Positions 1 through 11,592 of a stretch of DNA of 64,000 nt are shown piece after piece. The stretch is from NCBI GenBank assembly GCA_030427905.1, contig JAUICL010000003.1:496001-560000 (forward strand). The letters are read 5' to 3'. The translations under genes were made by a program, and so were the position numbers. Every line of letters begins with the position of its first letter. Positions within the stretch are counted from its first letter, which is position 1. Below the pieces are notes generated by a model. That model worked only from the letters and a program-made list of their open reading frames with translations. It ran no database searches and was not told the DNA's origin. This DNA comes from Bacteroidia bacterium. Its GTDB lineage: Bacteria > Bacteroidota > Bacteroidia > Flavobacteriales_D > Cryomorphaceae.

Positions 1-1
1 G

Positions 2-112
2 TCATCTGTCATTGTAGATGGAGAAGCGTTTTCTTGGTATGGTTCGCGATTGTTGAAGACAATTCCGTTCATCCAAGACACGGTTCAAAATATCAAGGAA
101 ATAGCCCGTTAG
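2..112 (+). CDS. C-terminal fragment of an unidentified protein (gene enters from the left edge)
   Basis: An open frame runs from the window edge to a TAG stop at 110-112 and gives about 36 residues, beginning SSVIVDGEAFSWYG and ending VQNIKEIAR. The composition is protein-like (a hydrophobic strand, aromatic residues and an amphipathic last helix), and the frame is on the same strand as the patatin gene that follows after about 60 bases. I do not recognise the family from this tail. The call as a real gene end rests only on the open frame and its plausible composition. Confidence 0.5.
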   Translation, partial: SSVIVDGEAFSWYGSRLLKTIPFIQDTVQNIKEIAR

Positions 113-170
113 TACAAGGAGTATTTGGGTCATTCTTTAAAAATGTAGCTTTACAGCAGAATACTGGTTG

Positions 171-2477
171 ATGAAATTTTTCTCAAGTAGACTCTTACTT
201 ACTACGCTGATTCTGGCCCTACCTATTACAGGTTTTGGCCAAAAAGTAGGATTGGTATTGAGTGGGGGGGGCGCTTCAGGAATTTCTCATATTGGAGTGA
301 TCAAAGCTCTTGAAGAAAACGATGTGCCCATTGACTATATCACTGGTACATCGATGGGCGCTTTGATCGGCGCACTCTACGCATCGGGGTATACTGTTGA
401 TGAGATGATCGCTTTCGCAAAAAGTGAAGCATTTCAACTTGCCGTAACGGGCGATTTACCAGAGAGTGACATGTACTATTATTCACGTGATCTGGAAGAT
501 GCATCGTTGATCAAATTGGACATCTCACCCGATAAACCCATTCAAAAATGGCTTCCGACTAATGTGGTTACGCCAAACTTGATGGAATACTTGCTGATCG
601 AAAAATTTGCGCCGCCATGTGCTGCAGCGCACAATAACTTCGACGAATTGATGATCCCTTTCAGATGTGTTGCATCTGATATTGTAAACAAGGAGCAAGT
701 GATCTTTGAAGGGGGAAATCTCGCGCTTGCTTTGAGAGCTTCCAGCACATACCCCTTCTACTACAAACCTATTACCATCGATAGCACCATGCTTTTTGAC
801 GGCGGTTTGTACAATAACTTCCCTGCCGATATTATGGTAGATACCTTCCATCCTGATGTCATCATTGGAAGCAATGTAGCCGATGAGATGACCATTCCAG
901 AAGAAGATGACCTTCTATCGCAGGTTCGAAGCATGATCACGACACAAAGTGAATTCGAGATAAACGGAGCAACTGGGTTTATCATAAAGCCAGAGTCGGA
1001 AATTGGAACATTTGATTTTTCCAATATAGATGCGGAAGTGTACCGCGGATATCAGGAAACGATCGAGCAGATTTTGGATATAAGAGCTGCAGTAGATAAT
1101 AGAAGAGATTCGGTAGCTCTCAAAACCATGCGATCAAATTTTAGAGCTCAGTTTCCAGCTGATGAGATTGAAAAAGTAGACGTAACCGGGGATTTAACTG
1201 TAAAACAGAAGAACTATGTTCTTTCGACGTTCGGAAAATCGAAGAAAGATTCGATCTATAATTTTGAGTCGTTCAGGCCGCAGTTTTTGCGAATAGCACA
1301 AGATGGAAAAATCAAGTACGCGCAACCCATAGTTGATTACGACACATCGAGCTCCACTTATTCTGTCAATTTGAATACGCGTAGAGAAAAAGATATATCC
1401 CTTTATTTCGGTGGGAATTTCTCATCTCGCCCGGTAAATATTGGGTACGTTGGTGCAAAGTACAATCTGTTTGGCCGGAGCTCCACAACCCTTTTCGCCA
1501 ATAGCTATTTTGGTAAATTTTACGGGAGTGTTTTGGTCCAGGGTCAGATAGATTTCGGATCTAAAAAGCGCATTAGTATTACCCCGCAAATGGTCTTTAA
1601 CCGATGGGATTATTTCGAAAGTTTTGCCACCTTCTTTGAGTTATCCCGTCCTTCATACATCATCAAAAACGAACGCTACGGAGGGGTTAATATAAACTCA
1701 TCTTGGGGCAATAGCACCATCGTACATGCGGATTTTAGGTATGGTGAGACTGAAGATCGCTACTACCAAAACGACAATTTTACGGCCGAAGACACCGCTG
1801 ATGTCACCACCTTTGAACTCTTGACAGCAGCGATAGGTATAGACAGAAATAGTCTAAACCGAAAACAGTACGCATCACATGGAAGTCGATTTCAAGCTTC
1901 AATTCGTGGTGTAAACGGATACGAGAATACCGATTATGGCAGTACTTCGAGCACTGCTGATGAGTTTAATAAGCGCCATTATTGGGTCGAAGCTAGTTTG
2001 AAATACGAAAACTACTTTGGCCATTACGGTCCATTAAGCCTGGGCTTTCAATTAGAAGGTCTCTACTCGAACAAACCCTTTTTTGAGAACTACACAGCAT
2101 CCCTGATCTCATCGCCTGCTTACGAGCCAATTCCAGAGAGTAAGACCATCTTTATTGATGAATTTCGAACCACGGAATATGTAGCCGGTGGATTGCGTAG
2201 CGTTTTGGAGATCAGGAAGAATTTGGAAGTTCGACTGGAAGGATACATTTTCCAACCGAGCCAAGCCATTGTAAAAGAAGAAGGGACCAACAAAGCAATG
2301 TTTGCTGATCCCTTCGTAAAAAGGTATTATATCGGTTCCAGTGCACTTGTTTACCACAGTCCGCTAGGGCCCATTAGTCTCAATTTGAACTACTATGACC
2401 AAAGAGAAGATAGCCCTTGGAGCTTCTTCTTCAACTTTGGCTTCACTATTTTCAATAAGAGCGTCTACGAGAACTAA
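171..2477 (+). CDS. Patatin-like phospholipase with C-terminal outer-membrane beta-barrel (type Vd-like)
   Basis: The 768-residue protein has a signal peptide (about residues 1-23, ending GFGQ). A patatin domain follows, with the glycine-rich oxyanion motif GGGASG, the nucleophile motif GTSMG (Ser about 61) and the catalytic DGG (Asp about 210). After roughly residue 330 comes a POTRA-like segment. A long aromatic-rich beta-strand region then fills the rest of the protein, as in BamA/surface-antigen barrels. This order is that of patatin-type (type Vd) autotransporters such as PlpD, so the protein is probably an outer-membrane or surface lipid hydrolase. I chose the ATG at 171 over the TTG at 168 because it directly begins the signal peptide. 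The stop overlaps the stop of the convergent DUF3467 gene. Substrate and topology are inferred. Confidence 0.88.
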   Translation: MKFFSSRLLLTTLILALPITGFGQKVGLVLSGGGASGISHIGVIKALEENDVPIDYITGTSMGALIGALYASGYTVDEMIAFAKSEAFQLAVTGDLPESDMYYYSRDLEDASLIKLDISPDKPIQKWLPTNVVTPNLMEYLLIEKFAPPCAAAHNNFDELMIPFRCVASDIVNKEQVIFEGGNLALALRASSTYPFYYKPITIDSTMLFDGGLYNNFPADIMVDTFHPDVIIGSNVADEMTIPEEDDLLSQVRSMITTQSEFEINGATGFIIKPESEIGTFDFSNIDAEVYRGYQETIEQILDIRAAVDNRRDSVALKTMRSNFRAQFPADEIEKVDVTGDLTVKQKNYVLSTFGKSKKDSIYNFESFRPQFLRIAQDGKIKYAQPIVDYDTSSSTYSVNLNTRREKDISLYFGGNFSSRPVNIGYVGAKYNLFGRSSTTLFANSYFGKFYGSVLVQGQIDFGSKKRISITPQMVFNRWDYFESFATFFELSRPSYIIKNERYGGVNINSSWGNSTIVHADFRYGETEDRYYQNDNFTAEDTADVTTFELLTAAIGIDRNSLNRKQYASHGSRFQASIRGVNGYENTDYGSTSSTADEFNKRHYWVEASLKYENYFGHYGPLSLGFQLEGLYSNKPFFENYTASLISSPAYEPIPESKTIFIDEFRTTEYVAGGLRSVLEIRKNLEVRLEGYIFQPSQAIVKEEGTNKAMFADPFVKRYYIGSSALVYHSPLGPISLNLNYYDQREDSPWSFFFNFGFTIFNKSVYEN

Positions 2478-2803
2478 GCCTGAGCTACAGGTCCACTAAA
2501 TCCCATCGGCATACCACCATCAGGGCCTTGCCCTTCTTTAATGGCTCCGTGTTGTGCTTCGTACTTGCTGATGTTATCTTGCAAGGCTCGCATCAATCGT
2601 TTGGCATGTTGTGGTGTGAGCAATACGCGGGACTTCACTTTAGCCTTGGGCATACCCGGCATAATGCGCACAAAATCGAGCACAAACTCAGCATTTGAGT
2701 GGGTAATAATAGCGAGGTTGGAATAGATTCCATCTGCCACTTCTTCACTCAATTCAATGTTTAACTGCTTTTGGTTCTTATCGTTGGTTGGTTGATCTGC
2801 CAT
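2474..2803 (-). CDS. DUF3467 domain protein
   Basis: A 109-residue cytoplasmic protein of the DUF3467 family, beginning MADQPTNDKN, with the family core around LNIELSEEVADGIYSN and a basic stretch LTPQHAKRLM. It ends in a Gly/Pro/Met-rich tail. The frame extends upstream to a GTG, but that extension lies inside the rpoC terminator, so the ATG at 2803 is the sensible start. It follows rpoC after the terminator hairpin, an arrangement I recall as common in Bacteroidota, which suggests partial read-through from the RNA polymerase operon or a close promoter. Function is unknown. The family assignment is firm. Confidence 0.85.
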   Translation of the reverse strand: MADQPTNDKNQKQLNIELSEEVADGIYSNLAIITHSNAEFVLDFVRIMPGMPKAKVKSRVLLTPQHAKRLMRALQDNISKYEAQHGAIKEGQGPDGGMPMGFSGPVAQA

Positions 2804-2821
2804 TTCAAAATCTGATTTAAT

Positions 2822-2855
2822 AAAAAAAGCCTCCACAAATGTGGAGGCTTTTTTT
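2822..2855 (-). terminator. Intrinsic terminator after rpoC
   Basis: A perfect 8-bp stem (2829-2836 with 2841-2848, loop of 4) is flanked by runs of seven A and seven T, so it can work in both directions. It sits 10 bases past the rpoC stop and 18 bases before the DUF3467 start. It closes the long tuf-to-rpoC transcription unit. Confidence 0.9.
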
Positions 2856-2865
2856 CAATTCACAA

Positions 2866-5800
2866 TTACTTTACTTCTGCCTCTTGCTCAGCTTCCTGAA
2901 CTTCAGCGGCACCAGTAAGTCTTTCATATTCTTCTTTCGATCCTACCACGTTCTTTTCGAATCCGCGGAGTCCTGTACCAGCAGGGATCAAGTGTCCAAC
3001 GATTACGTTTTCTTTCAATCCATTTAGGCCATCTTGCTTTCCACTCACGGCTGCTTCGTTGAGTACCTTTGTCGTTTCCTGGAAGGAAGCGGCAGAGATA
3101 AACGACTTAGTTTGAAGCGATGCACGGGTGATACCTTGAAGCAATGGACGTGAAGTAGCTGCGATAGCATCTCGCGCTTCTACTAGCTTCTGATCCTTAC
3201 GACGCAATTGTGAGTTTTCATCTCTCAATTTACGCGCCGATACAATCTGACCAGCTTTCAAGTTTGGCGAGTCACCAGCTTCTACAACAACCTTCATTCC
3301 GTAGATGTTGTCATTCTCTTCCATGAAGTCAAGCTTCTCAACGCTTTGCTTCTCTAGGAATCTTGTATCTCCTGGATCTTCGATTTCTACTTTACGCATC
3401 ATTTGACGCACAATGATCTCGAAGTGCTTATCGTTGATCTTAACCCCTTGTAGTCGATATACTTCCTGTACTTCGTTTACAAGGTATTCTTGAACTTTGG
3501 TAGGTCCTTCGATCGCAAGTATGTCGCTCGGTGTAATCGCACCATCCGAAAGCGTTTGACCAGCTCTTACAAAGTCATTCTCTTGAACGAGGATGTGCTT
3601 AGAAAGAGAAACGAGGTATTTCTTCGTTTCACCAGTTTTGCTTTCCACGATGATTTCGCGGTTACCACGTTTGATCTTACCGTAAGAAACGATACCATCA
3701 ATTTCAGAAACAACAGCCGGGTTAGATGGGTTACGTGCTTCGAAAAGCTCTGTAACACGCGGAAGACCCCCTGTGATATCCCCAGACTTACCGGCAACAC
3801 GAGGAATCTTAGCCACAACTCTACCAGCCAATACTTCCTGACCTTCATCAACGCTAACGTGTGCACCTACAGGTAGGTTGTAAGTACGGATCGTTTCTTT
3901 TGTCTTCTTATCTACAACAAGAATAGTTGGGTTCTTCTTCTTATCACGACGCTCTGTAATTACCTTTTCACGGTAACCAGTTTGCTCATCTACTTCTTCG
4001 CGGTAAGTAATACCATCTTCAAAGTTTTCGTAAGCAATTGTACCGGCACCTTCTGTGATGATTACCGCGTTGTATGGATCCCAGCGACAAATCAAGTCGC
4101 CTTTTTTCAATTTCTTACCAGACTGAACATAGATTTCAGAACCGTAAGGAATGTTGTTCGTTGCGATAACAACCCCAGTCTTCACATCTGTCAATTTCAA
4201 TTCTCCAGATCGTCCTACTACGATTGTTTTCTTTTCTCCATCTTCACCTACTTGCTCTACTGTACGAAGTTCATCGATTTCGAGAAGACCATCTGCCTTC
4301 GCTCTAATCTCTGACTCATCAGCAATGTTAGATGCTGTACCCCCAACGTGGAACGTACGTAGCGTAAGCTGTGTACCTGGCTCTCCGATAGACTGTGCAG
4401 CGATAACACCAACAGCTTCTCCTTTTTCAACCATTCTTCCCGAAGCGAGGTTACGACCGTAGCACTTCGCACAAACTCCTTGTTTCTCTTCACAAGTAAG
4501 TACTGAACGGATTTCTACTTCTTCGATTCCAGCTTCTTCTATTTGCTTAGCGATCACTTCTGTAATCTCATCTCCAGAAGAAACAATCAAGTCATCGCTT
4601 TGTGGGTGATAGATATCGTGTACCGATGTACGACCCAAAATTCGCTCGTACAATGGCTCTACGATGTCTTCATTTTTCTTCAGCGCTGTTGCCACAAGAC
4701 CACGAAGTGTACCACAGTCTTCACCACGGATAACAACATCTTGTGCTACGTCAACCAGACGACGAGTCAAGTAACCTGCATCGGCAGTCTTAAGAGCCGT
4801 ATCGGCAAGACCTTTACGGGCACCGTGAGTAGAGATAAAGTACTCAAGAATCGAAAGTCCTTCTTTAAAGTTCGAAAGGATTGGGTTTTCGATAATATCT
4901 TGACCACCTGTTGCTCCCGATTTCTGCGGCTTGGCCATCAGACCACGCATTCCAGAAAGCTGACGGATCTGCTCTTTCGATCCACGAGCACCAGAGTCAA
5001 ACATCATGTAGATCGAGTTGAACCCTTGGTTATCGTTTTTGAGCTTATCCATAAGGATATTCGTCAACTTCGAGTTGGTGTGCGTCCAGATGTCAATAAT
5101 CTGGTTGTAACGCTCATTATTTGTGATCAGACCCATACCGTAGTTATCCATTACGGCATTTACTTCGCTAACGGCTTTTTCTACAAGTACGTCTTTCTCA
5201 GCTGGGATGATTACATCATTCAAGTTAAACGATAGACCACCTTTGAAGGCCATGTAGTAACCGAGTTCTTTGATATCGTCAAGGAACTTAGCAGCTCCTG
5301 CCATACCAACTACTTTGATTACATCACCAATGATTTCACGAAGGGCTTTCTTCGTCAATACTTCATTGATATATCCTACTTCTTTTGGCACGAGCTTGTT
5401 AAACAACACTCGACCAGCAGTGGTTTCGATCAGTTCAGTCGTACCATCTTGCTTTTGGAAACGGTACTTGATGTGTGCGTGAAGTGCAAGACCACCTTCA
5501 TTGTAGGCGATTTCTACTTCTTCAGCGCTATAAAACACTTTACCTTCACCTTTTACAACGTGATTCTCGTCGCTCTTACGGCCTTTAGTAATGTAGTAAA
5601 GACCCAATACCATATCCTGCGATGGTACAGCTATAGGCGCACCGTTTGCAGGGTTCAAGATATTGTGTGAAGCAAGCATAAGGAGTTGTGCTTCAAGAAT
5701 CGCAGCATTTCCGAGTGGAAGGTGAACAGCCATCTGGTCACCGTCGAAGTCAGCGTTGAATGCCGTACATACGAGTGGGTGAAGTTGGATCGCTTTACCT

Positions 5801-7179
5801 TCGATCAGTTTTGGCTGGAAAGCCTGAATACCGAGTCTGTGAAGCGTTGGGGCACGGTTTAGAAGAACAGGGTGTCCTTTCAAAACATTCTCCAAAATAT
5901 CCCAAACTACTGGCTCCTTGCGATCAACGATCTTCTTAGCAGACTTAACGGTCTTTACAATACCTCGCTCAATCATCTTGCGGATGATAAACGGCTTGTA
6001 AAGCTCAGCAGCCATATCTTTTGGAAGACCACATTCGTGCAGCTTCAAGCTAGGTCCAACAACGATAACCGAACGTGCAGAATAGTCAACACGCTTACCA
6101 AGTAGGTTTTGACGGAATCGTCCTTGCTTACCTTTCAAGCTATCTGAAAGCGACTTCAAAGGTCTGTTTGACTCTGTTTTAACCGCGCTCGATTTTCTCG
6201 AGTTGTCAAACAATGAGTCAACAGCTTCTTGAAGCATACGCTTCTCATTTCTCAAGATTACCTCTGGTGCTTTGATCTCGATCAATCGCTTCAAGCGATT
6301 GTTTCGGATAATCACACGACGGTAAAGGTCATTGAGATCAGAAGTTGCGAAACGACCTCCATCCAATGGAACAAGTGGACGCAATTCTGGTGGAATAACC
6401 GGTACTACCTTGATCACCATCCACTCCGGACGGTTTACAATACGAGAGTTTGCATCGCGCAGTGCTTCTACAACTTGAAGACGCTTAAGTGCTTCATTCT
6501 TACGTTGCTGTGAAGTCTCTGTATTGGCTTTGTGACGTAGGTCGTACGACAATTCATCCAAGTTAGTCGTTTTCAAAAGATCGTGAAGCGCATCGGCCCC
6601 CATCTTTGCTACGAACTTGTTCGGATCTGTGTCATCCAAGTATTGGTTATCCTTTGGAAGGGTCTCTAGAATGTCAATGTACTCCTCTTCAGTCAAGAAG
6701 TCCATGCGCTCGAGTTGCTCTCCTTCAGCATTTACAGCTCCACCTGGGTTGATAACCACGTAGCGCTCGTAATAAATGATCTGGTCGAGCTTCTTAGTCG
6801 GAAGACCTAAGAGGTAACCAATTTTATTTGGAAGCGACTTAAAGTACCAAATATGAGCAACTGGAACTACCAAAGAGATATGTCCCATACGCTCACGACG
6901 TACTTTCTTTTCAGTTACTTCTACCCCACAGCGGTCACAAACAATTCCTTTGTAACGAATACGCTTGTACTTACCACAGTGACACTCATAATCCTTCACA
7001 GGTCCGAAGATTCGCTCACAGAACAAACCATCGCGCTCTGGCTTATAAGTACGGTAGTTGATTGTTTCAGGCTTAAGTACTTCACCGAAGCTACGCTCCA
7101 GAATTTGCTCTGGAGAAGCGAGGCTAATCGTGATACTGCTGAAATTCGAGTTTACTTTATTGTCCTTTTTTAAGGCCAT
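2866..7179 (-). CDS. rpoC: DNA-directed RNA polymerase subunit beta'
   Basis: The largest RNA polymerase subunit, 1437 residues. It has the N-terminal zinc ribbon CHCGKYKR followed by CDRCGVEV, the double-psi barrel catalytic motif [12 protein letters not shown] near residue 475 (three Asp binding Mg2+), the bridge-helix/trigger-loop region, and a second zinc site [15 protein letters not shown]. Length is as expected for Bacteroidota. The ATG at 7179 gives [10 protein letters not shown]. It lies 44 bases after rpoB and ends just before a strong terminator, so it is the last gene of the ribosomal protein/RNA polymerase unit. Confidence 0.98.
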   Translation of the reverse strand: MALKKDNKVNSNFSSITISLASPEQILERSFGEVLKPETINYRTYKPERDGLFCERIFGPVKDYECHCGKYKRIRYKGIVCDRCGVEVTEKKVRRERMGHISLVVPVAHIWYFKSLPNKIGYLLGLPTKKLDQIIYYERYVVINPGGAVNAEGEQLERMDFLTEEEYIDILETLPKDNQYLDDTDPNKFVAKMGADALHDLLKTTNLDELSYDLRHKANTETSQQRKNEALKRLQVVEALRDANSRIVNRPEWMVIKVVPVIPPELRPLVPLDGGRFATSDLNDLYRRVIIRNNRLKRLIEIKAPEVILRNEKRMLQEAVDSLFDNSRKSSAVKTESNRPLKSLSDSLKGKQGRFRQNLLGKRVDYSARSVIVVGPSLKLHECGLPKDMAAELYKPFIIRKMIERGIVKTVKSAKKIVDRKEPVVWDILENVLKGHPVLLNRAPTLHRLGIQAFQPKLIEGKAIQLHPLVCTAFNADFDGDQMAVHLPLGNAAILEAQLLMLASHNILNPANGAPIAVPSQDMVLGLYYITKGRKSDENHVVKGEGKVFYSAEEVEIAYNEGGLALHAHIKYRFQKQDGTTELIETTAGRVLFNKLVPKEVGYINEVLTKKALREIIGDVIKVVGMAGAAKFLDDIKELGYYMAFKGGLSFNLNDVIIPAEKDVLVEKAVSEVNAVMDNYGMGLITNNERYNQIIDIWTHTNSKLTNILMDKLKNDNQGFNSIYMMFDSGARGSKEQIRQLSGMRGLMAKPQKSGATGGQDIIENPILSNFKEGLSILEYFISTHGARKGLADTALKTADAGYLTRRLVDVAQDVVIRGEDCGTLRGLVATALKKNEDIVEPLYERILGRTSVHDIYHPQSDDLIVSSGDEITEVIAKQIEEAGIEEVEIRSVLTCEEKQGVCAKCYGRNLASGRMVEKGEAVGVIAAQSIGEPGTQLTLRTFHVGGTASNIADESEIRAKADGLLEIDELRTVEQVGEDGEKKTIVVGRSGELKLTDVKTGVVIATNNIPYGSEIYVQSGKKLKKGDLICRWDPYNAVIITEGAGTIAYENFEDGITYREEVDEQTGYREKVITERRDKKKNPTILVVDKKTKETIRTYNLPVGAHVSVDEGQEVLAGRVVAKIPRVAGKSGDITGGLPRVTELFEARNPSNPAVVSEIDGIVSYGKIKRGNREIIVESKTGETKKYLVSLSKHILVQENDFVRAGQTLSDGAITPSDILAIEGPTKVQEYLVNEVQEVYRLQGVKINDKHFEIIVRQMMRKVEIEDPGDTRFLEKQSVEKLDFMEENDNIYGMKVVVEAGDSPNLKAGQIVSARKLRDENSQLRRKDQKLVEARDAIAATSRPLLQGITRASLQTKSFISAASFQETTKVLNEAAVSGKQDGLNGLKENVIVGHLIPAGTGLRGFEKNVVGSKEEYERLTGAAEVQEAEQEAEVK

Positions 7180-7223
7180 TCGTATAGTCCTTTAAAGTTG
7201 ATAATACGCCAATTTAGCGCTCA

Positions 7224-10200
7224 TTAATCGAGCGAAACATTTAGTCCAAGACCACCTAATTCGTGTAGGAGTACATTGAAAGACTCAGGGATACCTGGCT
7301 CAGGCATCGCTTCACCTTTAACAATTGCTTCGTACGCTTTGGCACGACCTACAACGTCATCAGATTTAACAGTCAGAACTTCTCTTAGAATGTTTGATGC
7401 ACCGAATGCTTCGAGTGCCCAAACTTCCATCTCTCCAAAACGCTGACCACCAAACTGGGCTTTACCGCCAAGCGGCTGTTGCGTAATAAGAGAGTATGGT
7501 CCGATAGATCTGGCGTGCATTTTGTCGTCAACCATGTGAGCGAGTTTCAGCATGTAGATTACACCTACAGTTGCTGGCTGGTCGAAGTGCTCTCCGGTAC
7601 CACCATCTCGCAAGGTTGTTACTCCATATCTAGGTACTCCTGCTTCGTCGGTGTATTTATTGATGTCATCAATTGACGCACCATCAAAAATAGGAGTGGC
7701 AAATTTCAATCCGAGCTTAAGACCTGCCCAACCAAGTACAGTTTCATAAATCTGTCCAAGGTTCATACGAGAAGGTACCCCAAGTGGGTTGAGTACAATA
7801 TCTACTGGTGTTCCATCATCAAGGTATGGCATATCTTCCTTACGAACAATACGCGCTACAATACCTTTGTTTCCGTGACGACCCGCCATCTTATCTCCTA
7901 CCTTCAGTTTACGCTTCTTAGCAATGTAAACTTTAGCAAGTTTCAAGATACCTGATGGTAGCTCATCACCAATTGTGATTTGGAACTTCTTACGCTTGTG
8001 CAGACCCGCGATGTCGTTGTACTTGATGTTGTAGTTGTGAATCAACTTCTTAATCAAGCTGTTGATGTGATCATCAGTAGTCCAACGACTTGGGTTTACG
8101 ATGCTGTAATCGATCGCTAGAAGAGCCTTCTGTGTAAACTTAACGCCTTTCTTAATCAACTCTTCTTTGAAGTTGTTGAATACTCCTTGCGACGTTTTAC
8201 CGCTTACCAGCTTCGCCAATTTCTCAATCAGCTTAGACTTCAATTCTGCTGCTTCTTTGTCAAACTCCTTATCCAATTCTTCAACTACCGCTTTCTCAGC
8301 AGAGCGCGATTTTGAAGTTTTAACCGCTTTAGCAAACAGCTTTTTGTCAATTACAACACCACGAAGTGAAGGAGACGCCTTAAGAGACGCATCTTTTACA
8401 TCACCCGCTTTATCACCAAAGATCGCTCTAAGAAGCTTCTCTTCTGGTGAAGGATCTGTTTCACCTTTTGGTGTGATTTTTCCGATGAGGATATCCCCTT
8501 CTTTAATCTCAGCACCAACTCTGATCATTCCGTTGTCGTCAAGATCCTTGGTGGCTTCTTCACTAACGTTAGGAATATCAGGAGTAAGCTCTTCCTGACC
8601 ACGCTTCGTATCACGTACTTCAAGAATGTACTCATCGATGTGGATCGAAGTAAAGATGTCTTCACTTACTACTTCTTCAGAGATTACTATCGCATCCTCG
8701 AAGTTATATCCTTTCCAAGGCATGAAGGCCACTTTCAAGTTACGTCCAATGGCCAATTCACCATTTTCAGTTGCGTATCCTTCACTAAGTACTTGTCCTT
8801 TAGTTACGCGATCGCCCTTGGCTACAATCGGGCGAAGGCTCATGGAAGTACCTTGGTTCGTTTTCTGGAATTTAATCAGGTTGTACTCTTTAGAGTCACC
8901 GTGGAAACTAACAAGCTTCTCCTCTTCCGTACGCTGGTAGTTGATCACGATTTTCTTCGCATCAACGTACTCAACGATACCATCACCTTCTGCAGTGATC
9001 AGTACACGTGAATCTCTCGCCACAAGTGGCTCAAGACCTGTACCTACGATAGGTGCTTGAGGGCGCAATAGTGGAACCGCCTGACGCATCATGTTAGATC
9101 CCATCAATGCACGGTTGGCATCATCGTGCTCCAAGAATGGAATAAGTGATGCTGCGATCGATGCAATCTGGTTTGGTGCTACGTCAATCAAGTCGATTTC
9201 ACCTGGCTCAACAACTGGGAAGTCTCCTTCTTTTCTCGCTTTCACGCGCTCCGTTTCGAAGTTTCCAGCCTTACCAACTTGTGCGTTGGCCTGAGCGATC
9301 ATCTTCTCATCTTCCTCTTCAGCACTTAAGAAAAGTGGCTGCTCTTTCAAGTTTACCTTTCCATCACTAACCGTACGGTAAGGAGTTTCGATGAATCCGA
9401 GTCGGTTGATTTTTGCGAATACACAAAGTGAAGAGATCAAACCAATGTTTGGTCCTTCAGGAGTCTCGATTGTACAAAGACGACCGTAGTGTGTGTAGTG
9501 AACGTCACGAACTTCAAATCCGGCACGCTCTCTAGAAAGACCACCTGGCCCAAGTGCAGACATACGACGTTTGTGCGTCACCTCTGCCAGTGGGTTGGTT
9601 TGGTCCATGAACTGTGATAGCTGGTTGGTACCAAAGAAAGAATTGATCACCGAAGAAAGTGTCTTCGCGTTAATCAAGTCAGTTGGTGTAAATACCTCGT
9701 TGTCACGAACGTTCATACGTTCGCGAATGGTACGTGCCATACGAGCAAGTCCCACACCAAATTGGTTGTGAAGCTGCTCTCCAACAGTTCTTACACGACG
9801 GTTACTCAAGTGATCGATATCATCAACATCCGTATTCGAGTTGATCAAATCGATCAAATACTTGATGATTTGAATGATATCTTCACGAGTCAGTGTACGC
9901 TCTTCATAGCTCGTGTCGAGTCCTAGTTTCTTGTTGATACGGAAACGTCCAACTTCACCAAGGTCATATCTCGTTTCAGAGAAGAAGAGTTTGTCAATTA
10001 CACCACGCGCCGTTTCCAAATCTGGTGGCTCTGCGTTTCGCAATTGACGGTAAATATGTTCAACAGCTTCTTTCTCAGAGTTTGATGTATCCTTCTGAAG
10101 CGTATTGTAAATAATTGAGAAGTCAGCATTGTTTGCATCTTCTTTGTGAAGAATCACCGTTTTAGCACCCGACTCAAGAATAAGTCCTAAGTGCTCTTCT

Positions 10201-11039
10201 TCGATAATTGTTTCACGATCGATGATAACTTCGTTACGCTCGATAGAAACTACTTCTCCAGTATCTTCATCTACGAAGTCTTCGATCCAGCTCTTAAGAA
10301 CTCTTGCCGCAAGCTTACGACCAAGAAACTTTTTAGCTCCTGATTTGGTCACCTTCACTTCATCAGCAAGGTCGAAGATTTCGAGAATATCTTTATCACT
10401 TTCGTAACCAATAGCTCTAAGAAGCGTGGTTACAGGAAGCTTTTTCTTTCGGTCGATGTATGCGTACATCACAGCGTTGATGTCTGTCGCAAATTCGATC
10501 CATGATCCTTTGAATGGGATAACTCTTGCCGAGTATAGCTTCGTACCGTTAGCGTGACGGCTCTGACCGAAGAATACCCCTGGTGAACGGTGAAGTTGCG
10601 ATACGATAACGCGCTCTGCTCCATTCACAACAAAAGACCCCTGTGGAGTCATATATGGAATTGTACCCAAATAAACATCCTGAACGATTGTTTCGAAATC
10701 TTCGTGCTCAGGGTCGGTACAGTAAAGTTTGAGTTTGGCTTTGAGTGGAACTGCGTATGTTAGTCCACGCTCAACGCATTCTTGCATACTGTATCGAGGG
10801 GGATCGATAAAGTAGTCGAGGAACTCAAGAACGAACTGATTACGTGTATCTGTAATCGGAAAGTTCTCGCTAAATACTTTGTAAAGACCTTCGTGTTCTC
10901 GGTCTTCTGGATTTGTTTCGAGTTGGAAAAATTCTCGAAACGATTTTAATTGAACTTCTAGAAAATCTGGATAGTCAATAAGGTGACGACTAGAAGCGAA
11001 ATTAATGCGTTCGCTTTTTGTATTCGTAAGTGTAGCCAA
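7224..11039 (-). CDS. rpoB: DNA-directed RNA polymerase subunit beta
   Basis: RNA polymerase beta subunit, 1271 residues, collinear with Bacteroidota RpoB. The rifampicin-pocket region reads [17 protein letters not shown] with [12 protein letters not shown], the catalytic-core segment is [13 protein letters not shown], and the C-terminal clamp contact is [20 protein letters not shown]. The frame has no ATG near its beginning: the start matching homologues ([13 protein letters not shown]) is a TTG at 11037-11039, an in-frame TAA lies 18 bases further upstream, and the first internal Met is far inside conserved sequence. A large hairpin occupies the 129-base gap from rplL. Confidence 0.97.
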   Translation of the reverse strand: MATLTNTKSERINFASSRHLIDYPDFLEVQLKSFREFFQLETNPEDREHEGLYKVFSENFPITDTRNQFVLEFLDYFIDPPRYSMQECVERGLTYAVPLKAKLKLYCTDPEHEDFETIVQDVYLGTIPYMTPQGSFVVNGAERVIVSQLHRSPGVFFGQSRHANGTKLYSARVIPFKGSWIEFATDINAVMYAYIDRKKKLPVTTLLRAIGYESDKDILEIFDLADEVKVTKSGAKKFLGRKLAARVLKSWIEDFVDEDTGEVVSIERNEVIIDRETIIEEEHLGLILESGAKTVILHKEDANNADFSIIYNTLQKDTSNSEKEAVEHIYRQLRNAEPPDLETARGVIDKLFFSETRYDLGEVGRFRINKKLGLDTSYEERTLTREDIIQIIKYLIDLINSNTDVDDIDHLSNRRVRTVGEQLHNQFGVGLARMARTIRERMNVRDNEVFTPTDLINAKTLSSVINSFFGTNQLSQFMDQTNPLAEVTHKRRMSALGPGGLSRERAGFEVRDVHYTHYGRLCTIETPEGPNIGLISSLCVFAKINRLGFIETPYRTVSDGKVNLKEQPLFLSAEEEDEKMIAQANAQVGKAGNFETERVKARKEGDFPVVEPGEIDLIDVAPNQIASIAASLIPFLEHDDANRALMGSNMMRQAVPLLRPQAPIVGTGLEPLVARDSRVLITAEGDGIVEYVDAKKIVINYQRTEEEKLVSFHGDSKEYNLIKFQKTNQGTSMSLRPIVAKGDRVTKGQVLSEGYATENGELAIGRNLKVAFMPWKGYNFEDAIVISEEVVSEDIFTSIHIDEYILEVRDTKRGQEELTPDIPNVSEEATKDLDDNGMIRVGAEIKEGDILIGKITPKGETDPSPEEKLLRAIFGDKAGDVKDASLKASPSLRGVVIDKKLFAKAVKTSKSRSAEKAVVEELDKEFDKEAAELKSKLIEKLAKLVSGKTSQGVFNNFKEELIKKGVKFTQKALLAIDYSIVNPSRWTTDDHINSLIKKLIHNYNIKYNDIAGLHKRKKFQITIGDELPSGILKLAKVYIAKKRKLKVGDKMAGRHGNKGIVARIVRKEDMPYLDDGTPVDIVLNPLGVPSRMNLGQIYETVLGWAGLKLGLKFATPIFDGASIDDINKYTDEAGVPRYGVTTLRDGGTGEHFDQPATVGVIYMLKLAHMVDDKMHARSIGPYSLITQQPLGGKAQFGGQRFGEMEVWALEAFGASNILREVLTVKSDDVVGRAKAYEAIVKGEAMPEPGIPESFNVLLHELGGLGLNVSLD

Positions 11040-11091
11040 AATTGTCGAATTTGGAGATTAAGGAAGAACGCTGAATTGCGAAGTAAAACGC

Positions 11092-11137
11092 AAAAAGGGT
11101 CTAGGTTGCCCCGAACTTCTTCGAGGCACCCTAAACC
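11092..11137 (-). promoter_or_regulatory. Long hairpin in the rplL-rpoB gap (attenuator or processing site)
   Basis: On the minus strand, GGTTTAGG (11130-11137) pairs with CCTAGACC (11098-11105). TGCC pairs with GGCA and CGAA with TTCG inside, around a four-base loop, followed by a short run of five U. The stem has one wobble pair in each arm region and one internal mismatch. It sits between rplL and rpoB, where E. coli has a partial terminator and an RNase III site, so a role in setting the ratio of L7/L12 to polymerase is plausible. That role is inferred from position. Confidence 0.6.
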
Positions 11138-11168
11138 TTAACAATAACTATATAAGAATGTTAGATTC

Positions 11169-11546
11169 TTACTTAAGTTCAACTTCAGCACCAGCTTCTT
11201 CAAGTTGTGTTTTAAGAGCTTCAGCTTCGTCTTTAGCAACTCCTTCCTTAACTGGGGCTGGAGCACTGTCAACTACTGCTTTCGCTTCTTTAAGACCAAG
11301 ACCTGTTAGCTCTTTTACAAGCTTAACAACTCCAAGCTTAGATCCACCTGCTGATTTCAAGATTACGTCGAATGAAGTTTTTTCTTCAGCACCACCTTCA
11401 GCACCACCACCGGCACCTGGAGCTACTGCAACAGCTGCTGCAGCTGGTTCAATACCATGCTCTTCTTTAAGGTATTCTGCTAATTCGTTTACTTCTTTAA
11501 CTGTAAGGCCTACTAGTTGATCGCCTAGCGCTTTAACGTCTGCCAT
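11169..11546 (-). CDS. rplL: 50S ribosomal protein L7/L12
   Basis: The 125-residue stalk protein of the large subunit, which recruits translation GTPases. It has an N-terminal dimerisation helix region ([19 protein letters not shown]), an Ala/Gly-rich hinge ([19 protein letters not shown]) and the conserved C-terminal domain with [20 protein letters not shown]. Length and order are typical. It follows rplJ by 46 bases, and the L10-L12 pair forms the stalk base together. Confidence 0.97.
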   Translation of the reverse strand: MADVKALGDQLVGLTVKEVNELAEYLKEEHGIEPAAAAVAVAPGAGGGAEGGAEEKTSFDVILKSAGGSKLGVVKLVKELTGLGLKEAKAVVDSAPAPVKEGVAKDEAEALKTQLEEAGAEVELK

Positions 11547-11592
11547 TTTTATTTGATTTTAAGTTCTAAATTCTAATTGATTGTAAAATATA

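Noticed and set aside
4543-5235. 230-residue open frame antisense to rpoC
   Set aside because: It lies wholly inside the strongly conserved rpoC frame, its composition is Cys/Thr/Arg-rich in the way reverse frames are, and it has no recognisable motif or start context.
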